This document shows positions 1 to 14,364 of a stretch of 64,000 nt of DNA, in pieces. The stretch is taken from positions 86,555,728-86,619,727 of the forward strand of contig OZ025241.1 in the NCBI GenBank assembly GCA_964019155.1, read 5' to 3'. Source of the stretch: Osedax fenrisi (lineage: Eukaryota > Annelida > Polychaeta > Sabellida > Siboglinidae). The translations under genes were made by a program, and so were the position numbers. The stretch's first letter is position 1. Every line of letters starts with the position of its first letter. The notes under the pieces are model-generated. The model ran no database searches. It saw nothing but the letters and a program-made list of their open reading frames with translations, and was not told the DNA's origin.

Positions 1-104
<104 letters not shown>

Positions 105-174
105 TATACTGTCAAATAGACATTATAATGTCATGTTATAATAAAATATAATATATTTTATAATGAAAAAAATT

Positions 175-246
175 GACCACGACGGGACTCGAACCCGCAA
201 TCTTCTGATTCGAAGTCAGACGCCTTATCCATTAGGCCACGCGGCC
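175..246 (-). tRNA. tRNA-Arg (anticodon TCG)
   Basis: The reverse complement folds as a full 72-nt cloverleaf. The 7-bp acceptor stem is GGCCGCG with CGTGGTC (two G-U pairs). The anticodon stem TCTGA/TCAGA closes the loop CTTCGAA, giving anticodon TCG, which reads CGA Arg. The T arm has stem GCGGG/CCCGT and loop TTCGAGT. The A box (TGGCCTAATGG) and B box (GGTTCGAGTCC) are intact. No intron is present. This looks like a functional nuclear tRNA gene. Confidence 0.95.
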
Positions 247-249
247 GTG

Positions 250-456
250 TTATAATAACGTGGTTATTATGTATATTTCAATGGAAATAATCTCTATATA
301 TGATAATGCTAAGCTTTAAAGTGGGTTTGCTTATTAATAATGTATTACTTACATTACCCTTACTAATATGGGTTATTATAATTACTAATTAATTATTACA
401 TATTCAATATTATGATACTATTATTTATTAAATAAATATATAATATATATTTATTA

Positions 457-487
<31 letters not shown>

Positions 488-501
488 ATTATTATATATA
501 T

Positions 502-545
<44 letters not shown>

Positions 546-1004
546 GCTATATATATATATATATTATATATATAATTTATATAATAATATATATTATATA
601 TTACCCAGCAAACAGTAAGAGCAGCATAATAGCAGCATAACAGCAAATGCTAGAGCCTCAAATGTTTACATTGTGCTATTAGGCTGCTATTAAATGTCTA
701 TTATGCTGCTATTATTATAATAGCATAATAGCAGCATAATAGCAGCATAACAGCAGCATAATATCATTACAAATTAATAGCAGCATAATTATTATGCTTA
801 TAATTATTATGATAATAGCAGCATAATAGACATTTAATAGCAGCATAATAGCACAATGTAAACATTTGAGGCTCTAACATTTGCTGTTATGCTGCTATTA
901 TGCTGCTCTTACTGTTTGCTGGGTATATATTATATATATTATATATATATATATATATTTAATATATAATATTAAATTATAATAATATTATAATAATAAT
1001 TATA

Positions 1005-1057
<53 letters not shown>

Positions 1058-1190
1058 AATATGTAATTATTATATACAATATATATTATAATATATATTA
1101 TATATATATTTATAATATAATATTATACATTATAATTTATTATATAATTTATAGATATTATTAATCATGTTCATATATATGTAAGGTACA
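250..1190. other. AT-rich spacer with foldback element
   Basis: Almost pure A/T with (TA)n runs at 456-600 and 930-1180. The only structured part is the palindrome at 603-924, listed separately. No coding exon or RNA gene was seen. Confidence 0.7.
603..924. mobile_element. Palindromic foldback MITE-like element
   Basis: A 322-bp near-perfect inverted repeat. The outer 47 bp of each end (starting ACCCAGCAAACAGTAAGAG) match exactly as reverse complements, and similarity continues with about two mismatches to roughly 112 bp per arm. The arms contain a sub-repeat, AGCAGCATAAT, reiterated through the centre. Flanks are TA-rich, compatible with a TA target duplication but not proof of one. There is no coding capacity, so it is probably a non-autonomous DNA element; its superfamily cannot be assigned. 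Confidence 0.8.
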
Positions 1191-1516
1191 TGGTAAAAAG
1201 CTTCGCGATTTGATCGCCCACAAAATTGTTTATTCAAATTAGTGAATTTACAATAGCATATGATTGTTTGTACAAACATTACTATTTTTAGTTTTAGTTA
1301 TTTTCACTTGTTTGGCTTGGTTTGGTTGTTATTAGTTTTAATATTGCTAGTTTTTTTAGCTGCATTATATCCCGAGTGAGCCTATAAAACACACACACAT
1401 GTTAATGATAAGCCGATGCATGTATGATAGTCTATAAATAGACATACGCTAATTATAATGGCCAATCATAAGCTATTGTAAAATCACTAATTCGAATAAA
1501 CAAGTTTGCGGGCGTA
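1191..1516. mobile_element. MITE family A, copy 1 (right end cut)
   Basis: About 326 bp, closely related to the next element, in tandem and the same orientation. It starts TGGTAAAAAGCTTCGCGAT, shares the central ATCCCGAGTGAGCCTATAAA segment, and its right arm stops at GCGGGCGT. The terminal 25 bp or so present in copy 2 are replaced by TA-rich sequence, so this copy lost its right terminus. Confidence 0.75.
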
Positions 1517-1548
1517 CAAATATATATCCAAATATATATATATGGTAC

Positions 1549-1907
1549 CAGGTCAAAAGCTTCGCGATTGATGCGCGATTTGGACGTCCGCAAAATTGTA
1601 AATTCGAATTAGTGAATTTATAATAGCGTATGATTTTTTGTACAAACATTAATATTTTTAGTTTTAGTTATTTTCGCTTGTTTGGTTGGGTTTAGTTTTA
1701 ATAGTGCTAGGTTTTTTAGCTGCATTACATCCCGAGTGAGCCTATAAAACATACACATATATAAATATATGGTAATGATAAGCCGTTGCATGTATGATAG
1801 TCTATACATTGACATACGCTAATTATAATGGCCAATCATAAGCTATTGTAAAATCACTAATTCGAATAAACAAGTTTGCGGGCGTTCAATTCGCGAAGCT
1901 TTTGACC
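1549..1907. mobile_element. MITE family A, copy 2 (both ends)
   Basis: About 359 bp with roughly 75-bp terminal inverted repeats. The left end GGTCAAAAGCTTCGCGA pairs with the right end TCGCGAAGCTTTTGACC, and similarity extends through AATTCGAATTAGTGA inward to ATCATAAGCTATTG. There is no coding capacity. Degenerate relatives of the central part lie in reverse orientation near 33430-33540 and 46865-46960. Confidence 0.8.
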
Positions 1908-1999
1908 ATAATCCATATATATATATATATAATAAATGTATATATATAAATACATATTTTATATTACATAATAATCAGCTGTATTAAAACAATAGGTCT

Positions 2000-3740
2000 T
2001 AATTATGATTATATAAATTACCAATTAAACTATATTTATATTGAATGTGCTTTATAAAACTTTAAATTAAATTATAATAAATTTATATAATTTATTACTA
2101 TTACAGGGTACAAAGATAAGAAGAATTCAATAAAGTTAAAGTAGAAATTGAATATTTCGATGCCATTTACAAAACAATATATTTCATTTCTATTTTCGAT
2201 TATTGTTATGCTATATATTATTTCTATTTTCAATAATTTTTCATTTATTTTTACGATAACTATAAAACGTTTTAATTTCTTAAATTTTTTAATTTCGTAT
2301 TATTCTTTATTTATTTTTATAAGGTATGTTATCGTTAGCAAATATTTATACTTTAAACTTTCGATTATATATTTCGACTATATATATTCTAAAATAAATT
2401 ACCAATCAATCAAATAATATATAAATTAAATTATATAATAAATTAAATTAATAATATGAAAAGAATCATATTGCATAATGTTATCCATTATATATTAATA
2501 AAGGGCATTCAATATTAATAAAAATAATAATTTAATACCATAAGATATAATGTATACAATTATGAATGTTCATACTTGTGATTTTTGTATGCTAATGTAG
2601 TATATTTTTTATTATGACATATGGATCTAAACACTAGCATTAATTGATGCAATTGTGAACATGTTGTTGTGGCTTTTAATCGAGTTATAGGCGAGATTTA
2701 TACAAATATTTAATCAAACGTGTTTATTTATGAAGCAATATTTAGTGTACATATATTTAGCATGACAACACGCTTATTTGTATTGGCAAAACATAATGAT
2801 CTACTATAACTAGTTTATTTTTACAATATTTTGTTTGTATTTAATATAATTTATATAAAATACTAATAGCATCACTAATTCTAATGATAAAATAATATAA
2901 ATTATTCTTAACATAAATAACCTTACTAATAATAATACGATTAATCAATGACATAATTATATATATCTAAATTAATTTAAAGAAATTAAGAAATCTTTTT
3001 CATGATCATAAAATAAATAATAAATTATCTAAACTTTAATGCAAAACATCATTCCTCTCTCTTTATTGTACAGTACTTTACACATATTGCATAATAATTA
3101 TTGATTTTTTAATAGAAATATCATAGTCACACAGCAACACATTTTGTTATCGAAAATTTAATATAAAAATAAATTCTCCGATTATTTATAAATTATATTT
3201 TTTAATGTAAATATTATTTATAAATAAAATATAAACTATAGTTATCTATAGATATAAAGTAATATCATAAAATACATTAAAATAGAATTCAAATGTGAAA
3301 TATATTATTGAAAATGATCAATATTTGAAGATGAAAAGTTTCATTAAGCGTAGCGTCACCTATTGTCTATATGTCGATCATGATTGTGCAAGTGTGAAAG
3401 CTATGCATTATGGTATGTATTCAATTATTTACATATGAATATTAAATTAAATTAATATCAAAAATCTGTTATAGATTATTTTTCTCATTTATAATACGAT
3501 TATTATTATTTAAGATATGTGTTTGATATAAATTCTGAATAAAATAATGATGTAATTAATATAAAAATTATATATTATTATTATATATTTTACTATATAA
3601 TACTAATATTTCATCAAATAAAATAGAAAAATAATTTTCCAATTAAGTATTACAAAATATTGTTAATAAAAAAAATTATAAAATTTCAAAAATGAAAGAA
3701 AATAAATCCAAGTATTTATAAAAATAGATTGTTATATTAT
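2000..3740. other. AT-rich region, no gene seen
   Basis: Very AT-rich, with no supported exon on either strand. An 89-codon open frame at 2148-2417 is part of a dispersed repeat (see 2180-2415) and lacks family resemblance. A slightly less AT-rich patch at 3340-3415 might be conserved, but its minus-strand reading in the phase required by the neighbouring gene meets a stop. Confidence 0.6.
2180..2415 (+). repeat. Dispersed repeat B, copy 1
   Basis: About 200 bp resembling the reverse complement of 34370-34580. Shared blocks include AACTATAAAACGTTTTAATT and ATATATTTCGACTATA. The two copies are diverged by substitutions and small indels. The nature of the repeat is unknown; the open frame inside it is not a gene. 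Confidence 0.6.
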
Positions 3741-3746
3741 TTTCTG

Positions 3747-3751
<5 letters not shown>

Positions 3752-3785
<34 letters not shown>
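3752..3785. repeat. (ATC)n microsatellite
   Basis: About eleven ATC triplets, just beyond the donor of the last visible exon of the minus-strand Egalitarian-like gene, in its following intron. Confidence 0.9.
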
Positions 3786-3816
3786 CTATTGTTATACATA
3801 CAACGCCTATACGTAC

Positions 3817-3945
3817 CTGACATGGTAGATCTACTTATCACAGTGTTTACTTTGTTAGGCTTTATAGAGATCTTTTGTAGCGAGTCCACCATGAAGATAG
3901 CGTTGTGTTTCTTGAGGAAGCGAGTCAGATCAGGTGACGTCCATC
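3817..3945 (-). CDS. egl: Egalitarian-like exon 9 (third repeat module)
   Basis: Acceptor ATCATAG and donor G|GTACGT. It enters and leaves in phase 1. It encodes GWTSPDLTRFLKKHNAIF and then MVDSLQKISIKP, the C-terminal half of the third module. It is the last exon I can place; the next should be further left or outside. Confidence 0.65.
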
Positions 3946-5757
3946 CTATGATTGGTGTGGCGCCGCGTTAACAAGTGGTTACCGTTGGCGATTATTTATC
4001 GTACGTCGTTAGATCATAATATATCGTAATAAATGTGTAGTTATACCTAATGATGTGTGACTACATTTATTTCGATGATTTTTTTACGTACATCACGAGA
4101 AATAATCAGCGAAATAAAAACATTGAAATATAATTATCAAATGAACTCTGAAATATATAACTATAGGTATTACTATTAATCGATGGTCTTTAATGGTATT
4201 AGTGGTACTACTAGAATGTAATACTTGAGATATAAACCTATCGCTGATCTGATAGCATCGGGGGCGTCGCTAGATAATCTAGACTGAAGGTCAACTTGAG
4301 CCATGGTTCCTATGGCCAATATCAATGTCTTCAGGTAGTTCACCGCCTAACACACATTAATGATATCAGAGAGAGGTAGAAGAGAGAAATGTAGATATAT
4401 ATATATATATATGTATATAATAATTATAATTATAATTTATTAGAAGATATATTTTTTTTTCTCTTTTTTTTGTATATTATATTTCTTTGGATATATCCTA
4501 AAGTATACCCTAATAAGATGCAATATTTTCTATTTTAGTCACTCATCGTATAGAGTGGCAGAGAGAGTACTATGGATAGGTTGAGAGAATGGGCTGTATA
4601 CATAGTTTTATAGATAGAAAAACTATGTGTAAGAATGAGGGAAGTATAAATAAATTAGATATGATATTTGAATGTGCCTAGTATTACGATATAGAAACTA
4701 CTACTTCCTCAACATAATACAATTAAGAAGTATAGATTGACCTATTGACCTTAAATTCAGCAGCTGGCATATTCATGGTGATGGGTTCACTTTCTTGATA
4801 CTTTTCGGGAGGACTCTGTGACAAGGGTTATAAAGTATTAATGAAATACGTGCATGATTATTTATAGATAAGTAAAAGTAATCTATGAAAGATGTATATA
4901 TTATGAATAAGACTTCGTTTTATTTGAAAATAATTAATATGATTATATAACAGATTAATATGTATGGAATATGTATGTAAAATGAATGAAATCTATTAAA
5001 TATATAACTATTTACATATAATTATTAGATGTTACAATGAAGGAATATAAACGTATTAATACCGAGAAATCTCGACTTGGTAAAATAAGGTAAACTTATT
5101 ACGATAGTAAGTTATTTAAATACTATACAAGATTCAAACGTATATCTAGAACAGGGTACAACTTTTTAGCACATATATTTAACGTATAATATATATAAAT
5201 ATTGCTTTCAATGGCTGTTATAAGCATACACGGTAACCACTCCATACATATGCTAGCAATACTCTCTAACAGAGTGTAAGTGCCTGGCCGAGACAATACT
5301 TCTTAGAAATACATAGTGAAACGCCTTGCCATACCCAATAAATTGTCGGTAAATATATTTAATATATGATATAAATAAATATTAATATTCATTAAATAAA
5401 TTATAATAATGAAACGCGGCAAGTAAGTGAGTTAGCACACAACAGCAGCAGCGTACTAACTCCCTGCGTGTTGTGACTCTTCTCAGAGAACGACCGAGAT
5501 CGCCGCAACATCGACGGTGGAGTGTAGATGCCGCTAGTAGGCCTCGAGTTAGGTGAACGGATGCCAAACGACGGGGTAGACGGAACCTTGTGGAATCCAT
5601 TAGTCGCTGGTGGAATTTGTGATACAAATGTTAGATTTTGTCATTGCAAATAAATTGGTCATTATATATATATAATAATCAAATGGATATATACATATAT
5701 ATATGTAGATGAATCAGATATGTTATGTTCACGCATTCAAATCAAACTTATATGTAT

Positions 5758-5791
<34 letters not shown>

Positions 5792-6441
5792 GGTTATCAC
5801 TATTACATAGCTATCTACAATGTGATAGCGAAGTAGTTTCTGGAGGAAAGCTTCACGGTGATACAGTCTCATCGAGCATCTCCAAAATATAAATAACTGG
5901 TTCGTACACTAAAGTTAACATACAAAAATAGTAATAATATTGATAACATTACTGATCCCAATACTATTACTAATACTGATATATTAGCATACTAATACTG
6001 ATACAATAATATATGAATATACTGATATATATAATATTAATATATGCTAATAGGCTAATAATTATGCTCTTTAGTACACAATTATATCTAATAATAATTT
6101 ACAATAGAAGATACAATTTTACAATTCTAATATTCCTAGTCAAGAGTTGTGAATAATGTAGCAACATTACACATATAATATCCTATTCTAATACAATATT
6201 TATAAAATATATCAGAAATATGAATGTGACAATGTAATACATAGCATACTATTAGTTCAATATTATAGTGATTTCACCAATGTGATTATTATACCGAATA
6301 AGTAAATATAAGAGCTGGGCAAATAATACAAATCTAGAATAATTCAGTAATCTTATGAAAATACTCTTTACCAAGATTATTAATACCGATATACGAGGGA
6401 AATATAATTATTGTGTAAGTAACATATACACACATACACAT

Positions 6442-6480
<39 letters not shown>

Positions 6481-8650
6481 CGCATGGGAAGTGTGACTCT
6501 CCACTATAACAAAACAAAGCTACAAATTTAAGATTATTGTTATCGACATCGTTATAATATGTATATATGTTAGTGCATGTGTACTTATGACTCTCCAGTC
6601 TAAACTGAACATAAACAGTGTATAATGATCGCAGTGTTGGTGGTAAGATATAATACGCCAGTCGATGATAGCATCAGAAACTGGACACCGGAACAATAGA
6701 AACGAGCGTTAATTACATGATAGAGGGAAGTAAATAACATACACGCGCGTGTGTATGAGTGTGTGTGTACCTAAGAGTCGGATTAATCGTACGACAATCT
6801 AAAGTGAACGGTACAAGAATAGTATACCAAGAAAGAGCGGGGTCTCGTATTAGCACTCTATTTATAGATGTTTGTGTACGGGTCTGGTTATCAGTGGAGA
6901 GGAAGCGGACGGGTGATGCCGGCAGTGACGATCGACCAATCAGAATGATGGGATCGCATGACAACGGCTGTGTATGTGTCGCAGCATTAACGCGATGAGT
7001 ACCACACGAGTAGGAGTCGCTATATTTATTTCTATAATCGTGATTACAACGTTGCCCTTCTATACAGCAGACGTAAATGCAGAGGGGATCACTTTAAATA
7101 GGTTCACGAGAACTGGATCAGTGTGCAGGTAATCAACGCTATCATCAATTATAATATATGTATATTTCCTTAATTTAAACACTGAATATTATATAGGTAG
7201 ATTTCCTTAATTTAAATACTGAATATTATATACGTTGATTTCTTTAATTTAAACACTGAATATTATATATGTAGATTTCCTTACTTTAAATACTGAATAT
7301 TATATACATTGATTTCCTTAATTTAAACTCTGAATATTATATATGTAGATTTCCTTAATTTAAATACTGAATATTATATACATAGATTTCCTTAATTTAA
7401 ATACTGAATATTATATATGTAGATTTCCTTAATTTAAATACTGAATATTATATGTTGATTTCATTAATTTAAATACTGAATATTATATACGTTGATTTCC
7501 TTAATTTAAACACTGAATATTATATATGTAGATTTCCTTACTTTAAATACTGAATATTATATAAGTAGATTTCCTTAATTTAAATACTGAATATTACATA
7601 CTATATAGATGTTATATAGGTACTTTAAAATATATATATATTGCTTTGATAACAATTATAATTTTTAAAAACTTGTTGACCAAATAATATATGGAAATGT
7701 TCAAACCGTAGGACCTTCCAAACATCATAAATTGTGTTTATAAAAAAAATACTGCGATAAAAGCTTCTAAAGTTTAGTTTGTAATAAATATTACATAATA
7801 ATGTGGATTATATATTGTACAGGTGTATGTTTATAATGCAGATAAGGCACTTATATTTACTTTTGAATAATATTATATACATCATTTTTAAGATAATTAA
7901 TTATATTTAATATTTTAAAGTAAAATAATATTTGAAAAAAAAATTAAATGAAAGCTTAACTTAAATAATGTATATCATATTCATAGATTTCCTTAACTTA
8001 AATATTATATTCATAGATTTCCTTAACTTAAATATTACATTCATAGATTTCGTTTAACTAAATAGGGATTAAAGGTAATAAAAATATAACGTAAAATATG
8101 TACATGATCGTATCTTCCAAAATACGATTACTATAGTATATATGATATATCAATAAATATATATATATATAATTAAGATATAAATTTAATAAGAAACGTA
8201 TACATTCAGCTAATAGAATATATACGCACCTATCCATCATGTAAAAGAGTACCAAGAAAGACGGATAGTTATAATTCATTGTATAACTATAATACTACGA
8301 ATGATACAGCCACATACTTAACTAACTAATGATACTTCATGTACACATATGATAACCACCGTGCCACCTCTACATAGATATCTCTATAGCTATGTTACGG
8401 GCTGTTTGTGCACGGCTAAATCCATCATGTGTACACTGAAGTTCAGAGGGGATACCCTGCCACCGTTTCCGATACGCTTCAACCAACCACCCCCAAAGTT
8501 CAAGGTTCACAGCTTATTTATTAGCCGGTACAGGTTTGGCATCATTATCAGCCCTTATGGAGAACTGATTTATGCAGGGGTTTTATAATTTTTATTAAAA
8601 AATATATTAAATAATCATTTATAAAATTAATATATAAAAATATATATATA

Positions 8651-8689
<39 letters not shown>

Positions 8690-11600
8690 CAAACATTCAA
8701 TTTAGAGAAACTAATATTAAGCTAAAGTAATAGGTCAAATATATAATAGGCTTAATTTTATATATATAATTTTATCAATATTTTTTAGAGAGTGGAGGTG
8801 TTAAATATTTTCCTATATAAATAAATTAGAAAATTGTTATTAGTGAGAATGCAAAATAAATGTATTATATATTTATAAAAAATTAATTCTTTTAGGAATC
8901 ATAAAAAAATAACTATTAATATATTTAAATTGTTCATATGTAAATATAAATATTACAGCATTTAGGCATTTTAATCAATATATCTAATTTTTAGGATTAA
9001 CCTATTATTTCAATCACTTTAAATATAAATACCAAATATTATAATTATATAACATCTATATACAATATATTATTTAATAACTATAATATATACATATATA
9101 TATATATATATATCACTAAATGATCGCATAGAATCTGAGAATACGCGAGAACCGCAACCTAAAGTCGTTGGTACAATGGTCCTTCTCGTACATGCGGATA
9201 CGTCGCGTGATCATAGAGGGCACCACTCTAGAGTACGTCAGTCCCAACGCTTTCCTCTCGCACGGCGACACCGCAAAGACCTCGGCTTATTGCCGCATCG
9301 TGGATCTGAACTCCAACCGTATAGCGCGGGTGTACGCCGGTACCTTCGCCCCGTTGACCTCGTTACGCGACCTCTACCTTCAGAACAATAGGATAGCGGT
9401 AGTGGACGGTACGGCGTTCACGGGTCTCGCGAGGCTGCGACGGCTCAGTTTGAACGCGAATCGAATCGTGCATCTGCCCGGCGACGACTGGCTTCGAGGA
9501 ACGGACCGCGTCTGGTATCTGAGGCTGGGCCACAACCGACTTACGGAGCTGCCCGACCGTACACTAGTCGGTAAGCCGAACGTGTGGCGCGTGGAGCTAG
9601 ACGCCAATCGACTGCGTTGGCTGCCCCGGGGTTTAGCCGCGAACAGCAGCGTTCAACAGTTCTCGGTGAGCGGTAACGCGTTAACTGAACTGCGACCGGA
9701 GTGGTTTAAAGGTATGTCCGGCTTGAGAGAGCTACACGCGGAGAACAACGAGATTTCCACGGTGGACGGAGTCGATTTCGGCGTAAACTCTTTCGGCGGA
9801 GAATTCACCACTCTCGAACTGTCGGGCAATCCGTTGGAATGCGATTGTAGGTTGACCGGTTGGATGAATAACGGCAGCGCGTTGAACGGAGCCTGCTATT
9901 GGCCGGCTGAGCTGAGGAACGTAAAGGTCGCGTGTTTTCTGAACCCAGTGGCTGAAGGATGTTATGTAAGCAATCGTACGGCACCTGTGCCATGCTCCGA
10001 TCAGGTAAGCATCGTAACACGGTTAGATCGGATATTTATCACTCATCTAGTCTATCACAGCTTAACAAATAGTATTCGTTAGTGCCACTAACTCAGTGGT
10101 CATTATTACTATTCTTACTTAAGTCTTATATTCATATAGAACTGATGTGTATAAAAATTGAATCTTTTTATTTATATTCTGTAACTTTATACTATATAAT
10201 CTTGGATTGTACAAATCACTGATTGGATAATTTTAAAATGTTTCCGAAAGTAAGGAAAAATGCCTAAACAAGGACTTTAAAAAATTTATTTTTAGCTTAA
10301 TTTCAAGTTTTGATTTCGAGTCATCCATTTCTCAACCTTACGCTAGGTGACCTATGACCCCCATAATCACACGGCCATCGCGCATACGCCATCGCCTAAA
10401 GATGCCGCATGTAGAAGTTCATTCGGAGCCACGGATTGGTCGACTCACGGATGTCAGTGTACGACGGGGGACGGACTACTGACAGTGAAGTGCGACGCTG
10501 AATACAAGTATACAGAGATACCGGCGATATCGTATGACGAACCTTATAAGGTACATCTAAGTACATCTAGTAGAATAGGTGATATATAATTATCTACTCT
10601 ACCCGTGCGAGGTAAATGTTTTAAATATTAGTTTACTACTATACACACACTATATTTCTATATTGTTGTGAGCTAACGTAATGTAATGATAGAGATTCGA
10701 TCCATGCGAAACCATTATTATAATGCAGGTATAATATAGGTAAATACTTCTAATCACTTAAATATATGTAAAGTCTCTACAGTTAATTACATCCATATTA
10801 TAGCAATACATTTTTAAAGATATGTTGAATGTAATATTTTTGTTTTTTATTTAAACTATAATTTAGATGTTAAATAATTTGCAATATATAATATTTATAA
10901 TTTTATATAACTTATATCTAAATATGCACCTATAAGGTGTATGTTAAAAGTAATACAGTGGTTTAATGGATGCATTACATAATTTAATAAATAAATTAAT
11001 ATATACATTCACTCACTCATTCATTATTTATATAAATAACACAACTTTCATAGCTAGATAGTACTTTCAATACAAATATTAATATTATTATTGTTTATCT
11101 AATATCCACTAATATTGTTAAATCGCTAAGAACTAACAGACTCTTAAACTAGCAGAACTTAAATCTTAGTTTTGAATAATCACTATTTAAATATAATAAA
11201 TATTATATATAGAAATGAAATAATTTCAAAAATATAATAATGGAAGTCATTATTTACACTATCATAATATCGTTTTCTAAATATCAATTATGATTGATTG
11301 ATATAATAAGTACTGAGAAAAGCCATGAGCAAAGTTAGTTTTATCATTAATAAAGCCTAATTCTCCACAATGAATCCCCCAACTATACACGCAACACTTA
11401 TCCATGATTCAAACGAGATGAGATACGTAATATAGCTAGTAACAACCCCCCCCCGCCACGCCCTACCACCCCTCAGATAGTGATATCGAACACGGGTCTG
11501 ACACGAGTGCAAGCCTACGCGTTCACCGGTCAGCTGACCAGCCTCTACCTAGTCTACACCCAACTCGCAGACATAGACGGGCGGGCGTTCCGTTCGTCGC

Positions 11601-12875
11601 GCTTGAACGCCTCCGCCGTGGTGGAGATCCGCATCTACGCGAGTCTTCTGACAGCTGTCCGGAGGGAGGTGCTAACACCACTGACCGGGCTGCGATTCCT
11701 ATCATTCGTAGGCTCCCGTTTGAGCGCCGTGTCGGAGCGGCTGTTCTCGCAGCTCGTCGGCCTCGAGGAGTTGACGGTGTCGGCAGCGAGGTTGACCCGA
11801 CTGGGCGCTAGGGTCATCGGCGGTACGGCCGTTCGCTACCTGGACGTCAGGGATAATCTGCTGTCGGACCTGGACGAGGAGACCTTCTCGGGCGCCGACC
11901 AGCTGGGAAGTCTGTTTCTCAGTAATAATAGGTGAGAGCGGTACGGGTTGTAGTGCGTGTAGGGCATCGGTTAATCAAACCTCTTTATCTACTCTTGTTA
12001 CTGTAGCACTACTTAATATTACATTAAATATTATCGTTACGTTGATTCTTATTTCGTTCGAAAACATCCTTATCCGCTTTTTAGTTCATAGTAGAAATAC
12101 GACTATATTCTTACAGTATTAATTTGTTAGAGTTATTTCTTCTAGATTATTTTCAATCATATCAATAATCATTTGAATGCTATTCTTACCGAGGTTAGAA
12201 ATATCTACAGTATGTATACCAGTAATTAACTGTATAAACTCAGCTGGTATGTTTCATTCGTAGTATATCTAATTCTCATTCTTTTCTTCAGATAATCCTA
12301 ACTCTAATCCGCTATACGAATATTCCAACCCTCGATGCCCTCCTCTCACTAATGAATCACCCCCGCAGTCTCACCACAATACCACGAGTACCAGAGTCCC
12401 TCTCGCTGCTCATAGCGAACAGAAACCCTCTGTTGTGTCAGTGTTCCCTAGCGTGGATACCCCTGTACACCCTGGTGGTGAACGCCGGCGAGGAGGAGAT
12501 GTGTCTACTGAAGAGGAACGCTGCGACTAGCGGCCGACGTATAACGCTGAGATGTTACCTAGGTGGCGCTACCGTCGAGGGGAAGTGTGAAATAGGGGAT
12601 AGACACGTCTGTTCGGGTAGTTCTACTACTAGCGCATGGAAATTTGACGATGGTAATACGACAATGGCAGCTACAGAGAGCAATGATACACTAGGTTATT
12701 GAACGATGTAATCGGTAATAATACTACAGCTATCGTAATACTAAATAGAAAGTAAATAACAACAATAGATATTATGTGATCGGTAACAATAATACGGTAA
12801 GTATAATAATACATAACATTTAAACAGTGTATGTGTATACTAATAGATATATACTAGTACCGATTCTGATTATAC

Positions 12876-12913
<38 letters not shown>

Positions 12914-13345
12914 TTTCTCATATATATATATTATATTAATGTCATTTTGATGGGAGCTTTTTTGGATGCTCAACAGCTATATTTCGCATAAATAAAGATA
13001 ATATAACCATATTTATACGAATATATACGTAAGATATAATATAAAGACGTGCGTATAGACGTTGTATGCAGCCAATGAACGAGCTAGTAACCGTAGCTCC
13101 CCCTATGTATCCTCAACACAATAATAATAGACAGTACACCGACTCTAATGCATACTTCACCACTAACACTAACAATACGACAATACAGACACGAGCAAGG
13201 AGATGAAGATAACGTCCGATGTAGCTACTAGTGAAACTACCTCGTTAGGTAACTTACTATGTACATACATTTAGTGTAGTGTAGTATCAATCTAAATGGT
13301 TATCTACAGTAGATAATCGTATTACATAATATCAATATCTATATT

Positions 13346-13403
<58 letters not shown>

Positions 13404-14275
13404 TATACAGGTAAACAACTAGCTAAGCATTGCGATTCTTCGTTTACCATAGTCATGCCTAAATTCTGATATTATAATTATTATATATATATATATATAT
13501 ATAATTAAATATTTATATATATATATATCTATATATATATTTATAAAATTTTGTAGATGAATTATATTTTTCTATCGAATGAACAGGTATCGGAGGTGTA
13601 TTGGGAATTCTATTTTCAGTGATCATAGCATTTGTAGCGATGGGCATATTGGTCGTTAAAATGGAGTGGTTACCATGGAAATACACAAGGTAAAGTTATA
13701 TTGCTAGTATATGGAATAGTAATTACATACTTATGTTAGCGCAATGGACGTATTTAGTTACACTTATAGAAATATATGTCTATATATATATATTAATAAT
13801 AATAATAATAATAATAACATATGATTATTTGTACAATTATTATATAAAAAATATCGTATCAGTAAATATATAAGTTCTCTAAAAATAAGTAAAGTAAAAT
13901 TTAATTGAATAATTATCAATTCGTTATTATATTATAGAATTTAAGACTAATGCTATAGAATATGATACATTTCCATAATTTAATGTAACGAAAATATAAT
14001 TGTTAACAGGTATCCATTGATAAGAATGAAGGACTTAACGGACTCTATGATAAACTTACATTAACTAATATATAATACATATGTATATCTATTATTTATT
14101 ATTATATGATTCACTAATTAAATAATGATAATTACTATTTACTATAGTTATGATGATAATAAAGTATTTTAAATATAGGTGAATAAATATATTTTATATT
14201 ATTATTTTTATTTATAAATTAATTATTAAAATTATACATAATATATGCATACAATATCCTTTGTATCTAACCATA

Positions 14276-14364
<89 letters not shown>

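Noticed and set aside
2148..2417. 89-codon Phe/Ile/Tyr-rich open frame
   Set aside because: Lies in a dispersed repeat, also found inverted at 34370-34580; composition explains the open frame.
5382..5627. ATG-started open frame rich in Arg and Cys
   Set aside because: Same DNA as Egalitarian-like exon 6 but in another phase; the spliced phase gives a Ser/Pro-rich linker that joins its neighbours.
6713..6998. Overlapping open frames on both strands before the LRR start
   Set aside because: No family resemblance; better explained as promoter and 5' UTR.
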